A stretch of 25,513 bases of DNA from Prevotella sp. UBA2756 (GCA_002353205.1 DEJE01000054.1:1-25513); one strand, 5' to 3'; numbered from the stretch's first letter, positions 6,264 to 14,304 are shown. Notes: generated from the sequence alone by a model not told the origin. Numbers and translations: made by a program.

Positions 6264-8100
6264 AGGAAATCCTCCTGTGTTGAAACTCTGTGGCCCGTTT
6301 CTCCGAACTGGCCGACAGTTTGCCGTGAATATACTGTTCGATCATCAGTCCGCCGATAGGAACGGCGTAGGTGGCGCCGAAGCCGCCGTTCTCCACGTAG
6401 ACGGCAATGGCAATCTTGGGGTTGTCCATGGGTGCGAAGCCCATGAATACGGAGTGGTCGTGGCCGCGGTTCTGTGCCGTTCCCGTCTTTCCGCACATGA
6501 TGATGTCGCTGCGGTTCAGCGCGTGGCATGTGCCTCCCATGACGGAGGCGCGCATGCCCTTGACCACCCAGTCGTAGGCTTCGCGGCTGGCTTTGGTGTA
6601 GTGTCGCTCGGTGAACTCCTTGGGCAGAGGGCTGCCTTTAATGCTGCGCACCACGTGGGGTGTGTAGAAGAAGCCGCGGTTGGCGATCGTCGCTCCCAGG
6701 TTGGCTATCTGCAGCGGTGTGAGGTTCACCTCGCCCTGTCCGATGGAGATGCTGATGACGGTGAGTCCGTTCCAGTCGCTCTTGTAGGCATTGTCGTAGA
6801 ACTGTGCGTTGGGGATGAGGCCTCGCTTCTCGCCTGGTAGGTCGATGCCCAGCTTGTAGCCGAAGCCCATGCTGACCATGTAATCGCGCCAGGTGTTCAT
6901 GGCTTTCTGCACGCTGCCGTATTTCGCCTTGTTGCCCAGCATGTGGTAGAGCCCCCAGCAGAAGTAGCCGTTGCACGAGGTGCTCAGTGCGGGGACGAGT
7001 GGCAGCGGCGATCCGTGGCCGTGGCATCCCACGCGGAGGCCTTTGAAGATGAATCCTCGGTGGCAGGGATAGGCTGTGTGCTCGGGGTCGACGATTCCCT
7101 CGGTGAGGAATGTGAGGCCCTGCGACGTCTTGAAGGTGGATCCCGGGGGGTACTGTCCCATGATGCCTCGGTTGAGGAGGGGCTTCCTGGGGTCCATCTG
7201 CAGCTCGTGGTGATGCTTGCCGCGCTGGCGGCCGATCATCAGGCGCGGGTCGTAGGTCGGCGACGACACCATGCAGAGCACCTCGCCGGTGGAAGGCTCT
7301 ATGGCGACGATGCTGCCGATCTTCCCCTCCATGAGCCTTTCGCCCAAGGCCTGCAGCTTCAGGTCGATGCCGAGCTGGAGGTCCTTCCCGGGCTTGGGCT
7401 TGCGGTCGAGGGCGCCGTTCATGTAGCGTCCCTGTATGCGCCCGTGGGCATCGCGCAGCAGGATCTGTACGCCTTTCTCTCCGCGCAGCTCTTTCTCGTA
7501 GGAACGCTCAATGCCCAGCTTGCCGATGTAGTCGCCCGACTGGTAGTATTCGTCGTCCTCGATGTCGGAAGGTGACACTTCGGCCACGTCGCCGAGGACA
7601 TGGGCGGCGTAGGGATAGGCATACTGTCGGAGGCTGCGGCGCTGGATATAGAATCCCGGGAAGCGGTACATCTTTTCCTGGAACACGCGGAAGTCTTGCT
7701 CGGAGAGCTGGTTCATGAACATCTGCTGCGTGTAGGGAGAGTAGCCTGGGTTCTTTGCCCTGTTCTTGATGTCGGCCATGCGCTTGATGAAGAATTCCTT
7801 CTTGATGCCGAGGGCCTGGCAGAACTCCGTGGTGTCGAGACGTCCTTTCTCTTCGTTCATCACCACCATGAGGTCGTAGGAGTTCTGGTTGAACACCATC
7901 AGCTGTCCCGTGCGGTCGGTGATGGAGCCGCGCGCGGGGAACTCTATCTTCTTCAGGAAGGCGTTGCTGTCGGCGTTCTTCTTGTAGTCGTCGCTCATGA
8001 TCTGCAGCGTGAACAGTCGGATGAGGTAGACGATGACCACGGCAATGGCCACCCCACCGATCACGAACTGGCGCCGTTCAAGTTCATAGTCTCCTTTCAT
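6244..8100 (-). CDS. mrdA: Penicillin-binding protein 2, elongasome transpeptidase
   Basis: PBP2 crosslinks the glycan made by RodA. The 618-residue protein has a short cytoplasmic N-terminus, one TM anchor (about 12-31), a class B PBP dimerisation/pedestal region (about 50-230) and a transpeptidase domain. All three active-site motifs are present: STFK (catalytic Ser321, Lys324), SCN (375-377) and KTG (538-540). The pedestal keeps RGSITDRTG (57-65), typical of class B PBPs. Its ATG overlaps the mreD stop (ATGA) and its end overlaps rodA by 20 bp, so translation of the three is probably coupled. Length and motifs are normal. It should be the target of PBP2-specific beta-lactams such as mecillinam; this is family knowledge, not seen here. 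Confidence 0.96.
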   Translation of the reverse strand: MKGDYELERRQFVIGGVAIAVVIVYLIRLFTLQIMSDDYKKNADSNAFLKKIEFPARGSITDRTGQLMVFNQNSYDLMVVMNEEKGRLDTTEFCQALGIKKEFFIKRMADIKNRAKNPGYSPYTQQMFMNQLSEQDFRVFQEKMYRFPGFYIQRRSLRQYAYPYAAHVLGDVAEVSPSDIEDDEYYQSGDYIGKLGIERSYEKELRGEKGVQILLRDAHGRIQGRYMNGALDRKPKPGKDLQLGIDLKLQALGERLMEGKIGSIVAIEPSTGEVLCMVSSPTYDPRLMIGRQRGKHHHELQMDPRKPLLNRGIMGQYPPGSTFKTSQGLTFLTEGIVDPEHTAYPCHRGFIFKGLRVGCHGHGSPLPLVPALSTSCNGYFCWGLYHMLGNKAKYGSVQKAMNTWRDYMVSMGFGYKLGIDLPGEKRGLIPNAQFYDNAYKSDWNGLTVISISIGQGEVNLTPLQIANLGATIANRGFFYTPHVVRSIKGSPLPKEFTERHYTKASREAYDWVVKGMRASVMGGTCHALNRSDIIMCGKTGTAQNRGHDHSVFMGFAPMDNPKIAIAVYVENGGFGATYAVPIGGLMIEQYIHGKLSASSEKRATEFQHRRISYGTGER

Positions 8101-8597
8101 TTCGCAAACATATTCTCAACGACGAGTACGAAGACAACGGTGAGAACAAGACTTCCGCCAACCGTCAGGAGCCATTGTTCCCAGTTGAAGAAACTGAAAG
8201 CCTCGAGGGCAAAGAAAGTGAGTGTGTAGATGGCGACGCAGATGATGACGAAGGTGATGAACTTCGTTACGCCCAAGGTGCGCATCGAGGGTTGCAGGTC
8301 GTCGGTGCTGTCGCGTGGGATGAAGGGGTTGAGCAGGTATGGCTGCAGCAGTGCGAGCAGTGTCATGGCTCCTGCTGTGACGCCGGGTGTGTTGGAGAAG
8401 ATATCGATGACCAGTCCGAGCAGGAAGCACCACACAAGGATGGCCCATTTGGGATAGTTGCGCCGGAAGCTGATGGCGAAGTCGACATAGAGCAGGGGCG
8501 TGGCAAACCCGAGCAGATGGATGTGGTTGAGCACCAGCACCTGCACCAAACAAAAAACGACGAACGCCATGGCTCGTTTCATGAAGTCTGTAGACAT
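8097..8597 (-). CDS. mreD: MreD, rod-shape-determining membrane protein
   Basis: The 166-residue, strongly hydrophobic protein has about five TM helices and is of usual MreD length. Its order between mreC and mrdA identifies it, together with the membrane pattern (LLYVDFAISFRR, ILVWCFLLGLVIDIFSNTPG); the VIDxFSxxxG stretch is a common MreD feature. MreD is an inner-membrane partner of MreC in the elongasome. The start at 8597 gives MSTDFMKRAMAF; an ATG five codons later would also fit the TM pattern. It follows mreC after 82 bp, the second largest gap within the cluster, where two overlapping hairpins can form. Confidence 0.9.
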   Translation of the reverse strand: MSTDFMKRAMAFVVFCLVQVLVLNHIHLLGFATPLLYVDFAISFRRNYPKWAILVWCFLLGLVIDIFSNTPGVTAGAMTLLALLQPYLLNPFIPRDSTDDLQPSMRTLGVTKFITFVIICVAIYTLTFFALEAFSFFNWEQWLLTVGGSLVLTVVFVLVVENMFAK

Positions 8598-8654
8598 GAA
8601 TTCTTGCTCGGGTTGTTTTTCTTATACCTTCATTCTATAATGTATACTGAGCCC

Positions 8655-8679
8655 ACAGCCTGCTGGCTGTCGGCGACAG
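8655..8679 (-). other. Two mutually exclusive hairpins in the mreC-mreD gap
   Basis: ACAGCC (8655-8660) can pair with GGCTGT (8665-8670). CTGTC (8667-8671) can instead pair with GACAG (8675-8679). The two stems share 8667-8670 and cannot form together. No U-tract follows on the minus strand, so this is not a normal terminator. It could be an RNA-processing or stability element, or chance. Confidence 0.3.
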
Positions 8680-9543
8680 TCAGTTGGCAGGGGGCTTGAT
8701 GGAATCTTCGGCCGCACGCATCAGGTCGATACGCTCTTTCATGCGGGTGTCGTCAATGACGCAGACATCGCGCAGGTTGCCGAAGTCGGTCGACAGTTTC
8801 ACCTTCAGCCTGTAGGACAGGGCGTCGGTGGAATTGTAGACGTTGGTGATCTTGCCGACGAGTATTCCCGGCGGGAAGATGCTGCTGTAGCCGCTGGTCA
8901 CTACCTCGTTGCCCTTGGCGAAGCGTGCGTGGCGCGGTATGTCGTCCACGTAGGCTGCGTCGGCTGTTCCTCCGAACCATCTCAGGTATCCGAAGTACTC
9001 GCTGCCCCTGATGGCCACGCTGATGTTGGAGTGGCCGTTGAGCACGGGTATGACCACGCTGTAGTGGTTTGACACAAGATAGACGATGCCCACGACACCA
9101 TTGCCGCAGGCAACGCCCATGTCTCTCCTCACCCCATCGGCACTGCCTTTATCGATAGTGATGAGATTGTCCTTCTTGCTCACCGAGTTGGTGACCACCT
9201 TGGCCGGTATCAGCTTGTAGTCGGCCAACAGGCGCAGCTGGTCGTTGGTGACGCTGTTGCTGTCGTTGGTGAGCTCGGCGAGCTGTTTCTGCATCTGGCT
9301 CACCTGGCGTTCCAGGTAGAGGTTGCGCTGTGTGAGCTGCTCGTTGATCTTCGTCAGGCTGAAGAAGGTCTCCACCTGGGAGTCGAGCTCGTAGATGCGT
9401 CCTGCCATCTCATTGGCCGAAGAAAACCATACGCTGCCCTGATAGCTGTTGTTGCGGAAGAGCAGCACGGCGCAGACGGCTTCGAGGAGTACGAAGAGAA
9501 ACCAGTGGTGATACTTTACGAGGAAAGCCCACAGATTCCGCAT
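8680..9543 (-). CDS. mreC: MreC, periplasmic scaffold of the elongasome
   Basis: The 287-residue protein has one N-terminal TM helix (about 11-30), a heptad-rich coiled coil (about 50-95, VETFFSLTKINEQLTQRNLY) and a C-terminal beta-domain region. That region contains NLITIDKGSADGVRRDMGVA and VVTSGYSSIFPPGILVGKI, both characteristic of MreC. MreC binds PBP2 in the periplasm and activates PBP2-RodA. It follows mreB by 15 bp. Length is normal. Confidence 0.95.
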   Translation of the reverse strand: MRNLWAFLVKYHHWFLFVLLEAVCAVLLFRNNSYQGSVWFSSANEMAGRIYELDSQVETFFSLTKINEQLTQRNLYLERQVSQMQKQLAELTNDSNSVTNDQLRLLADYKLIPAKVVTNSVSKKDNLITIDKGSADGVRRDMGVACGNGVVGIVYLVSNHYSVVIPVLNGHSNISVAIRGSEYFGYLRWFGGTADAAYVDDIPRHARFAKGNEVVTSGYSSIFPPGILVGKITNVYNSTDALSYRLKVKLSTDFGNLRDVCVIDDTRMKERIDLMRAAEDSIKPPAN

Positions 9544-9558
9544 GTTGTCCTGTATTGT

Positions 9559-10581
9559 TTATCGCATGAGGAACGAGAAGCGGTCTACGTTCTCCAGGGC
9601 GATGCCGGCGCCCTTGGCCACGCAGTGGAGCGGATCCTCGGCGATGTGGAACTGAATGTTGATCTTGTCTTTCAACCGCTTGTCGAGGCCGCGCAGCAGT
9701 GCGCCGCCACCGGTGAGATAGATACCGTTCTTCACGATGTCGGCATAGAGTTCGGGCGGTGTGCTCTCCAAGGCGTTGAGGACGGCCGTCTCGATGCGTG
9801 CCACGGTCTTGTCGAGGCAGTGGGCAATCTCCTGATAGCATACGGGCACCTCCATCGGCAGGGCCGTGATGCGGTTCGGGCCGTGTACCACGTAGTCTTC
9901 GGGAGCCTCGTCGCCGAGGTCGGTCAGCGCCGATCCCACGTTGATCTTGATGCGCTCGGCCATGCGCTCGCTCACCTTCACGTTGTGCTGTCGGCTCATG
10001 TAGTCCTGAATGTCGGCCGTGAGGTCGTCGCCGGCCACCTTGATAGAGTTGTTGGCCACGATACCGCCGAGCGAGATGACGGCAATCTCCGTCGTTCCGC
10101 CGCCGATATCGACGATCATGTTGCCTTCGGGAGCCTCGACGTCGAGGCCGATGCCGATGGCTGCTGCCATCGGTTCAAAGATAAGGTACACGTCGCGACC
10201 GTCGGCATGCTCGGCCGAGTCGCGCACGGCGCGCAGCTCCACCTCGGTGCTTCCCGAGGGAACGCCGATGACCATGCGCAGTGAGGGCGAGAACAGGTGT
10301 GTTCCCGTATGAACCATTTTGATGAGGCCGCGCATCATCTGCTCGCAGGCGGTGAAGTCGGCGATGACGCCGTCGCGCAGCGGACGGATGGTGCGTATGC
10401 CCGGATGCTCCTTCTCATACATCATCTTCGCCTTCTCGCCCACGGCAATCATCTTGTCGGTGCGGCGGTCCAGTGCAACCACTGAAGGCTCGTCCACCAC
10501 GATATTGTCATCGCTGATAATAATGGTGTTGGCCGTGCCAAGGTCCATAGCAATCTCTTGTCTGAATGAAAAAAATCCCAT
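9559..10581 (-). CDS. mreB: MreB, actin-like cytoskeletal protein
   Basis: MreB is the membrane-associated actin homologue that orients wall synthesis. The 340-residue protein has the expected length and nucleotide-binding motifs: phosphate-1 MDLGTANT (12-19), the catalytic glutamate in FEPMAAAIG (E136), phosphate-2 VDIGGGTTEIAV (157-168) and the adenosine motif TGGGALLRGL (290-299). The N-terminal GFFSF may act as a membrane contact. There is no Shine-Dalgarno, only an A-rich leader, as usual in Bacteroidetes. No convincing -33/-7 pair was seen in the 175 bp between purH and mreB, so transcription probably comes from the purH promoter. Confidence 0.97.
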   Translation of the reverse strand: MGFFSFRQEIAMDLGTANTIIISDDNIVVDEPSVVALDRRTDKMIAVGEKAKMMYEKEHPGIRTIRPLRDGVIADFTACEQMMRGLIKMVHTGTHLFSPSLRMVIGVPSGSTEVELRAVRDSAEHADGRDVYLIFEPMAAAIGIGLDVEAPEGNMIVDIGGGTTEIAVISLGGIVANNSIKVAGDDLTADIQDYMSRQHNVKVSERMAERIKINVGSALTDLGDEAPEDYVVHGPNRITALPMEVPVCYQEIAHCLDKTVARIETAVLNALESTPPELYADIVKNGIYLTGGGALLRGLDKRLKDKINIQFHIAEDPLHCVAKGAGIALENVDRFSFLMR

Positions 10582-10756
10582 GTTTTTTCTTAAACTTTTA
10601 ACTTCTTCTTACAATACTCCCAACTTCGAATCATTACAACTCCCGGTCTTCTTTCTTCAAAACGTCTCTGTCTCGAGCCTTCAATGCCTCATGCGTCGGA
10701 ACTCTGAAAACGTGTAATCCTTTTGTTTCAAGAAACGTCGGGGATGCCCCAATACT

Positions 10757-11359
10757 TCACTTCTGCCCTTTCGTGAACCATGCGTGGATGGCGGTGTCGT
10801 AGTGGCTGCTCACACCGAAGGCGCAGGCGGCCAGTTGGCGGCGCTGTTCGAGCGTGGTCTCGGCTCCCTGCTTGTTCAGGATGTCGAGGAGCACGCCATA
10901 TTCGGCCTTCGACGGCACGATGACCACGTCGTTGAAGTTCTTGGCTCCGGCACGGATCAGCGAGATGCCGCCGATGTCGATCTTCTCGATGATGTCCTGC
11001 TCACCGGCTCCACTGGCCACGGTCTGCTCGAACGGGTAGAGGTCGACGATGACGAGGTCGATCTCGGGAATGCCGTATTCGGCCATCTGCTCACGGTCGC
11101 CCTCGTTGTCGCGGCGCCCGAGAATGCCTCCGAACACTTTCGGGTGAAGCGTCTTCACGCGGCCGCCGAGGATCGACGGGTAGGTGGTCACGCTCTCCAC
11201 CGTCTGACATTCATATCCTAAGCCTTCGATGAACTTCTGCGTGCCTCCGGTTGAAAGGAACTTGACACCCTCCTCGTTCAGCTTGGCAAGCAGTTCGTCG
11301 AGGCCATCTTTGTGAAATACTGACACCAATGCGGTTTTGATTTTCTTTGATCCAGCCAT
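10757..11359 (-). CDS. purH: IMP cyclohydrolase domain of PurH, without the AICAR formyltransferase half
   Basis: The 200-residue protein is the MGS-like IMP cyclohydrolase domain of PurH, which closes formyl-AICAR to IMP in the last step of purine synthesis. Motifs present: STGGT (36-40), GGRVKTLHPKVFGGIL (65-80), DLVIVDLYPF (101-110) and IDIGGISLIRAGAKN (127-141). Usual bifunctional PurH is about 510-530 residues, with a C-terminal AICAR transformylase domain beginning near a YGENPHQ motif. Here the frame stops after SSHYDTAIHAWFTKGQK, and the 175 bp before mreB show no trace of that domain. A separate transformylase must be encoded elsewhere if the pathway is complete. I use the ATG at 11359, because a start at 11398 would overlap the promoter. 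Confidence 0.9.
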   Translation of the reverse strand: MAGSKKIKTALVSVFHKDGLDELLAKLNEEGVKFLSTGGTQKFIEGLGYECQTVESVTTYPSILGGRVKTLHPKVFGGILGRRDNEGDREQMAEYGIPEIDLVIVDLYPFEQTVASGAGEQDIIEKIDIGGISLIRAGAKNFNDVVIVPSKAEYGVLLDILNKQGAETTLEQRRQLAACAFGVSSHYDTAIHAWFTKGQK

Positions 11360-11387
11360 AAAATACTTGAATTTGAGATTTGGAGTG

Positions 11388-11420
11388 CAAAAATACAAAA
11401 TTATTGTGAAGTGGGCGAAT
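11388..11420 (-). promoter_or_regulatory. Promoter of purH and the mre cluster
   Basis: On the minus strand TTCG (11417-11420), a weak -33 element, lies 21 bp before TATTTTTG (11388-11395), a good -7 element. The ATG follows after about 28 nt. It is the only convincing promoter seen upstream of the six-gene cluster. Confidence 0.6.
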
Positions 11421-11490
11421 CTTTTTGATAAAAAATTCTACCTTTCACCTCTTTTATTATTTCATGTCAATCGGAATGTTCCGCTTGAAA

Positions 11491-11530
11491 CGAAAGATGC
11501 GGAAAAGCATGAGCCTCTCCGCATCTTTCG
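11491..11530 (-). terminator. Hairpin directly after the tRNA-Met gene
   Basis: CGAAAGATGCGG (11491-11502) and CCGCATCTTTCG (11519-11530) are a perfect 12-bp inverted repeat with a 16-base loop. On the minus strand the stem begins at the tRNA 3' end, and TTTC follows it. It probably ends the tRNA transcript, protects it, or guides 3' processing. Confidence 0.7.
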
Positions 11531-11531
11531 G

Positions 11532-11605
11532 TAGCGAGGGTGGGTCACGATCCCACGACCTCCGGATTATGAATCCGACGCTCTAACCAGCTGAGCTACC
11601 TCGCC
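11532..11605 (-). tRNA. tRNA-Met (anticodon CAU), probably elongator
   Basis: On the minus strand a full cloverleaf folds: acceptor GGCGAGG/CCTCGCT (with a terminal G-U), D-stem GCTC/GAGC, anticodon stem TCGGA/TCCGG with loop TTCATAA, a 5-base variable loop, and T-stem GTGGG/CCCAC. The anticodon is CAT. The initiator-type run of three G-C pairs in the anticodon stem is absent, so it is an elongator Met tRNA; a lysidine-modified Ile tRNA cannot be fully excluded. The T-loop reads ATCGTGA instead of the usual TTCRANY. The complete CCA end is not encoded: ACC is followed by G. Confidence 0.93.
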
Positions 11606-11626
11606 ATCATTTTCATTTTGCGGGTG

Positions 11627-11657
11627 CAAAGGTATACAAAAACTTTTAATGGCCAAA
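11627..11657 (-). promoter_or_regulatory. Promoter of tRNA-Met
   Basis: TTTG (11654-11657, minus strand) and TACCTTTG (11627-11634) are separated by exactly 19 bp, about 22 bp before the mature tRNA 5' end. It is back to back, and partly interleaved, with the START-protein promoter. Confidence 0.75.
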
Positions 11658-11674
11658 ATTATTTCACAAATATT

Positions 11675-11705
11675 TTTGTCGTTTGAAAGAAAAAGCGTAA
11701 TTTTG
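11675..11705 (+). promoter_or_regulatory. Promoter of the START-like gene
   Basis: TTTG (11675-11678), 19 bp, TAATTTTG (11698-11705): a full match to the Bacteroidetes promoter, with a leader of about 40 nt. Confidence 0.75.
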
Positions 11706-11750
11706 TGCCGAAATGTAAAAGAATCTTCCCTATTCAATCGATTAAAACCC

Positions 11751-12149
11751 ATGAAGAAGCAGAAAATCCATATAGAGAAAGAACTGAAATGCAAGAGCAG
11801 CAACATCATCTGGCCGCTGCTCAGTACACCGGAAGGACTGATGAAATGGATTGCCGACGACGTGAAGCGCGACGGAGATCAGCTCACGTTCAGATGGGGA
11901 GAGCTGTGGACACGTCATGAAATACGCACGGCCGAGGTGAGGGAAGAGGTTAAGGGGGAGCGCATACGCTTCGTGTGGGACGATGATGACGACAAGGAGG
12001 CATTCTGGGAACTGGGACTGGAATGGAGCGACATCACCGGCGACTTCATCCTCCTTATCACCGATTTCGCCTACGATGAAGACCTCGACTCGCTCAGCGA
12101 CATCTGGGACCAGAACCTGGAGCAGCTTCACATGAACACCGGCCTGTAG
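11751..12149 (+). CDS. START-like domain (SRPBCC-fold) protein
   Basis: The 132-residue cytoplasmic protein begins MKKQKIHIEKELKCKSSNII and contains LLSTPEGLMKWIADDV and ITDFAYDEDLDSLSDIWDQN. This is the pattern of the small START-like (SRPBCC / AHSA1-related) proteins conserved in Bacteroidetes. Such folds enclose a hydrophobic ligand pocket; the ligand and role of this group are unknown to me. No signal peptide is present. The ATG at 11751 is chosen because it follows the promoter at 11675-11705 and opens the conserved MKK...IEKEL start; the longer frame from 11649 would include the promoter. It is transcribed alone, away from tRNA-Met, and ends 175 bp before the permease gene. Confidence 0.8.
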   Translation: MKKQKIHIEKELKCKSSNIIWPLLSTPEGLMKWIADDVKRDGDQLTFRWGELWTRHEIRTAEVREEVKGERIRFVWDDDDDKEAFWELGLEWSDITGDFILLITDFAYDEDLDSLSDIWDQNLEQLHMNTGL

Positions 12150-12254
12150 GGCACCCGTCTGTCTTCGCCGGAGCGCATCGCGGAAAAACGGCCGACAGCA
12201 TTAACGCGCGCGCCATATTTTACGGTTCACAATACTAAAATAATACTAATTTAT

Positions 12255-12285
12255 TTTGAAGTCCGAGCGAATTGCATTACCTTTG
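12255..12285 (+). promoter_or_regulatory. Promoter of the LptF/G-ribBA unit
   Basis: TTTG (12255-12258), 19 bp, TACCTTTG (12278-12285), about 39 nt before the ATG. Confidence 0.75.
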
Positions 12286-12324
12286 CACATCGTTTGCGCA
12301 TAGTAGCGCATACGCGGTAGGTAC

Positions 12325-14304
12325 ATGTTCAGAATCAAGAAACTAGATATATTCATCGCACGCCAGTTCCTGTTGTTGCTGGTGGCCACTTTCTTTGTCT
12401 GCCAGTTCGTGCTGATGATGCAGTTTCTGTGGCGATACGTCGACACGCTCATCGGAAAGGGACTCTCCATGGAGGTGCTGGCCAAGTTCTTCTGGTACAT
12501 GAGCCTGATACTCATGCCCCAGGCCTTCCCGCTGGCCATCCTGCTTGCCTCGCTCATCACCTTCGGTAACCTGGGCGAGAGCTCGGAACTGACGGCTATC
12601 AAGGCGGCGGGCATATCGCTGATGAAGGCTTTCCGGCCGCTCATCGTCATCACCGTGGGCATCATGATGATGTCGTTCTACTTCCAGAACGTCGTGGCGC
12701 CGAATGCCGACAACTCGTTCACGCAGCTTTTGCTCTCCATGAAGCAGAAGAGCCCCGAGATGGAAATCCCCGAAGGCATCTTCTACGACGGCATACCGCA
12801 GACAAACATCTACGTGCAGAAGAAGGACATGCGGACGGGTATGCTCTATGGCATGATGATCTACAGGCTCTCGGGCAGCTACGAGGATGCCGCCATCATC
12901 GTTGCCGACTCGGGAATGATCCAGTCGACGGCCGAGAAGAAGCACCTCGTTCTGACGCTCTACAACGGCGAGTGGTTCGAGAACATGCGCAGCCAGGATG
13001 TTGCCGGCGGAGCTGCCGTGCCTTACCGCCGCGAGACGTTCACGCAGAAGAAGCTGGTGCTCGACTTCGATGCCGACTTCAGTCTGGCCGATGCCAGCGC
13101 CCTGGCCAACAACGCCCGCGGAAAGAGCCTCTCGCACATTCGTCACGATGTGGATTCGCTCAAACAGGAGTTCGACAGCATCGGCCATCAGTACTATCAG
13201 GACGTGAAGCGCACCTTCTTCCACAATGTACCCATCGAGAAGAAAGACTCGTTGCGTGCCGCGAAGATGGCCGCCACGAAAGCGTTCAACATCGACTCCG
13301 TCTTCAGCCGGCTGTCGCCCGAAGACAAGCAGCGCACCATGGCGCGTGCCGTGCAGGCTGCACAGTCGGGACTGAACGACCTGGAGTTCAAACAGCTCGT
13401 CACCTCCGACGGCGACAGGCTCATCCGTGTGCACAACATCGAGGCCATCAACAAGTTCACGCTGTCGCTCTCGTGCCTCATCTTCTTCTTCATCGGAGCA
13501 CCCCTCGGGGCCATCATCCGCAAGGGCGGACTGGGCATTCCCGTCATCGTCTCCGTGCTTGTGTTCATCGTCTATTACATCTTCGACAATACCGGCTACC
13601 GCATGTCGCGCAACGGCATGTGGGCCATCTGGTTCGGAAAGGGCATCTCAACGGCCGTGCTCGCACCGCTGGCCGTCTTCTTCACCTACAAGGCCAACAA
13701 CGACTCCGTGGTGTTCAACCTCGACCTCTACCGCAACTTCTTCATGAAGCTGCTGGGCCTCCGACTGAAGCGTCACGTCTTTGCCAAGGAGGTGATTATC
13801 TATGATCCTCACTATGAGGAGGATGCACGGAAACTGGCCGTCATCAGCGACGAGGTGACCCACTATGCTCACGAACACAAGCTGGTGAGCCCGCCCAACA
13901 TCATCAAGGTGTTCTTCAAGTACGAGCCCGACCACGAGATAGAACGCATCGTGCCCGAACTGGAAGATGTCATCGACGACCTGTCGAACGTGAATCTGAA
14001 CAAACGCTTGCACAGTAAGGAGAAGAAAAAGATCCTTACCGAGCTGAACCACTATCCCGTGGTGTCGGTGAAAGCTCACACACGGCCCTTCGAGCGCCGA
14101 TGGCTCAACATCCTGGCGGCCGTCGTGCTGCCCGTAGGCATCTGTCTCTACATCAGGATGTGGTCGTTCAGGCTCCGTCTTTATCGCGACCTGAAGACAA
14201 TCAAGCAGACCAACGGCGAAATCATCGCAGCCATCAAGAGCATGGGCTACGGCACGTCCAACGACGGCGATGCCGCAACCTCTACAATATATAATAAGGT
14301 ATAA
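12325..14304 (+). CDS. LptF/LptG-family LPS-export permease
   Basis: The LptF/G (YjgP/YjgQ) family forms the membrane part of the LptB2FG exporter, which lifts lipopolysaccharide from the inner membrane to the Lpt bridge. The 659-residue protein shows three N-terminal TM helices (about 14-34, 55-80, 103-122) with the family motif ITFGNLGESSELTAIKAAGI (78-97). A periplasmic beta region follows (about 150-250), a charged insertion (about 265-355), then three TM helices (about 377-397, 404-421, 431-455). Beyond the usual end (about 360 residues in E. coli) is a roughly 200-residue extension with one more TM helix (about 594-612). Only one permease is encoded here, so its partner must lie elsewhere. 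ribBA follows after 12 bp, in one operon. Confidence 0.9.
   Translation: MFRIKKLDIFIARQFLLLLVATFFVCQFVLMMQFLWRYVDTLIGKGLSMEVLAKFFWYMSLILMPQAFPLAILLASLITFGNLGESSELTAIKAAGISLMKAFRPLIVITVGIMMMSFYFQNVVAPNADNSFTQLLLSMKQKSPEMEIPEGIFYDGIPQTNIYVQKKDMRTGMLYGMMIYRLSGSYEDAAIIVADSGMIQSTAEKKHLVLTLYNGEWFENMRSQDVAGGAAVPYRRETFTQKKLVLDFDADFSLADASALANNARGKSLSHIRHDVDSLKQEFDSIGHQYYQDVKRTFFHNVPIEKKDSLRAAKMAATKAFNIDSVFSRLSPEDKQRTMARAVQAAQSGLNDLEFKQLVTSDGDRLIRVHNIEAINKFTLSLSCLIFFFIGAPLGAIIRKGGLGIPVIVSVLVFIVYYIFDNTGYRMSRNGMWAIWFGKGISTAVLAPLAVFFTYKANNDSVVFNLDLYRNFFMKLLGLRLKRHVFAKEVIIYDPHYEEDARKLAVISDEVTHYAHEHKLVSPPNIIKVFFKYEPDHEIERIVPELEDVIDDLSNVNLNKRLHSKEKKKILTELNHYPVVSVKAHTRPFERRWLNILAAVVLPVGICLYIRMWSFRLRLYRDLKTIKQTNGEIIAAIKSMGYGTSNDGDAATSTIYNKV

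Noticed and set aside
6943..8229. Plus-strand frames opposite mrdA and mreD (6943-7575, 7600-8229)
   Set aside because: Shadows of PBP2 and MreD; no independent coding signal.
10582..10756. Possible remnant of the AICAR transformylase domain or an own promoter for mreB
   Set aside because: Reading all frames shows no transformylase-like stretch, and no TTTG/TAnnTTTG pair with proper spacing. Only a small GGGG/CCCC hairpin is present.
12343..13434. 363-codon frame antisense to the LptF/G permease
   Set aside because: Low-complexity His/Arg/Glu/Val-rich translation typical of the reverse frame of GC-rich genes; no start signals.
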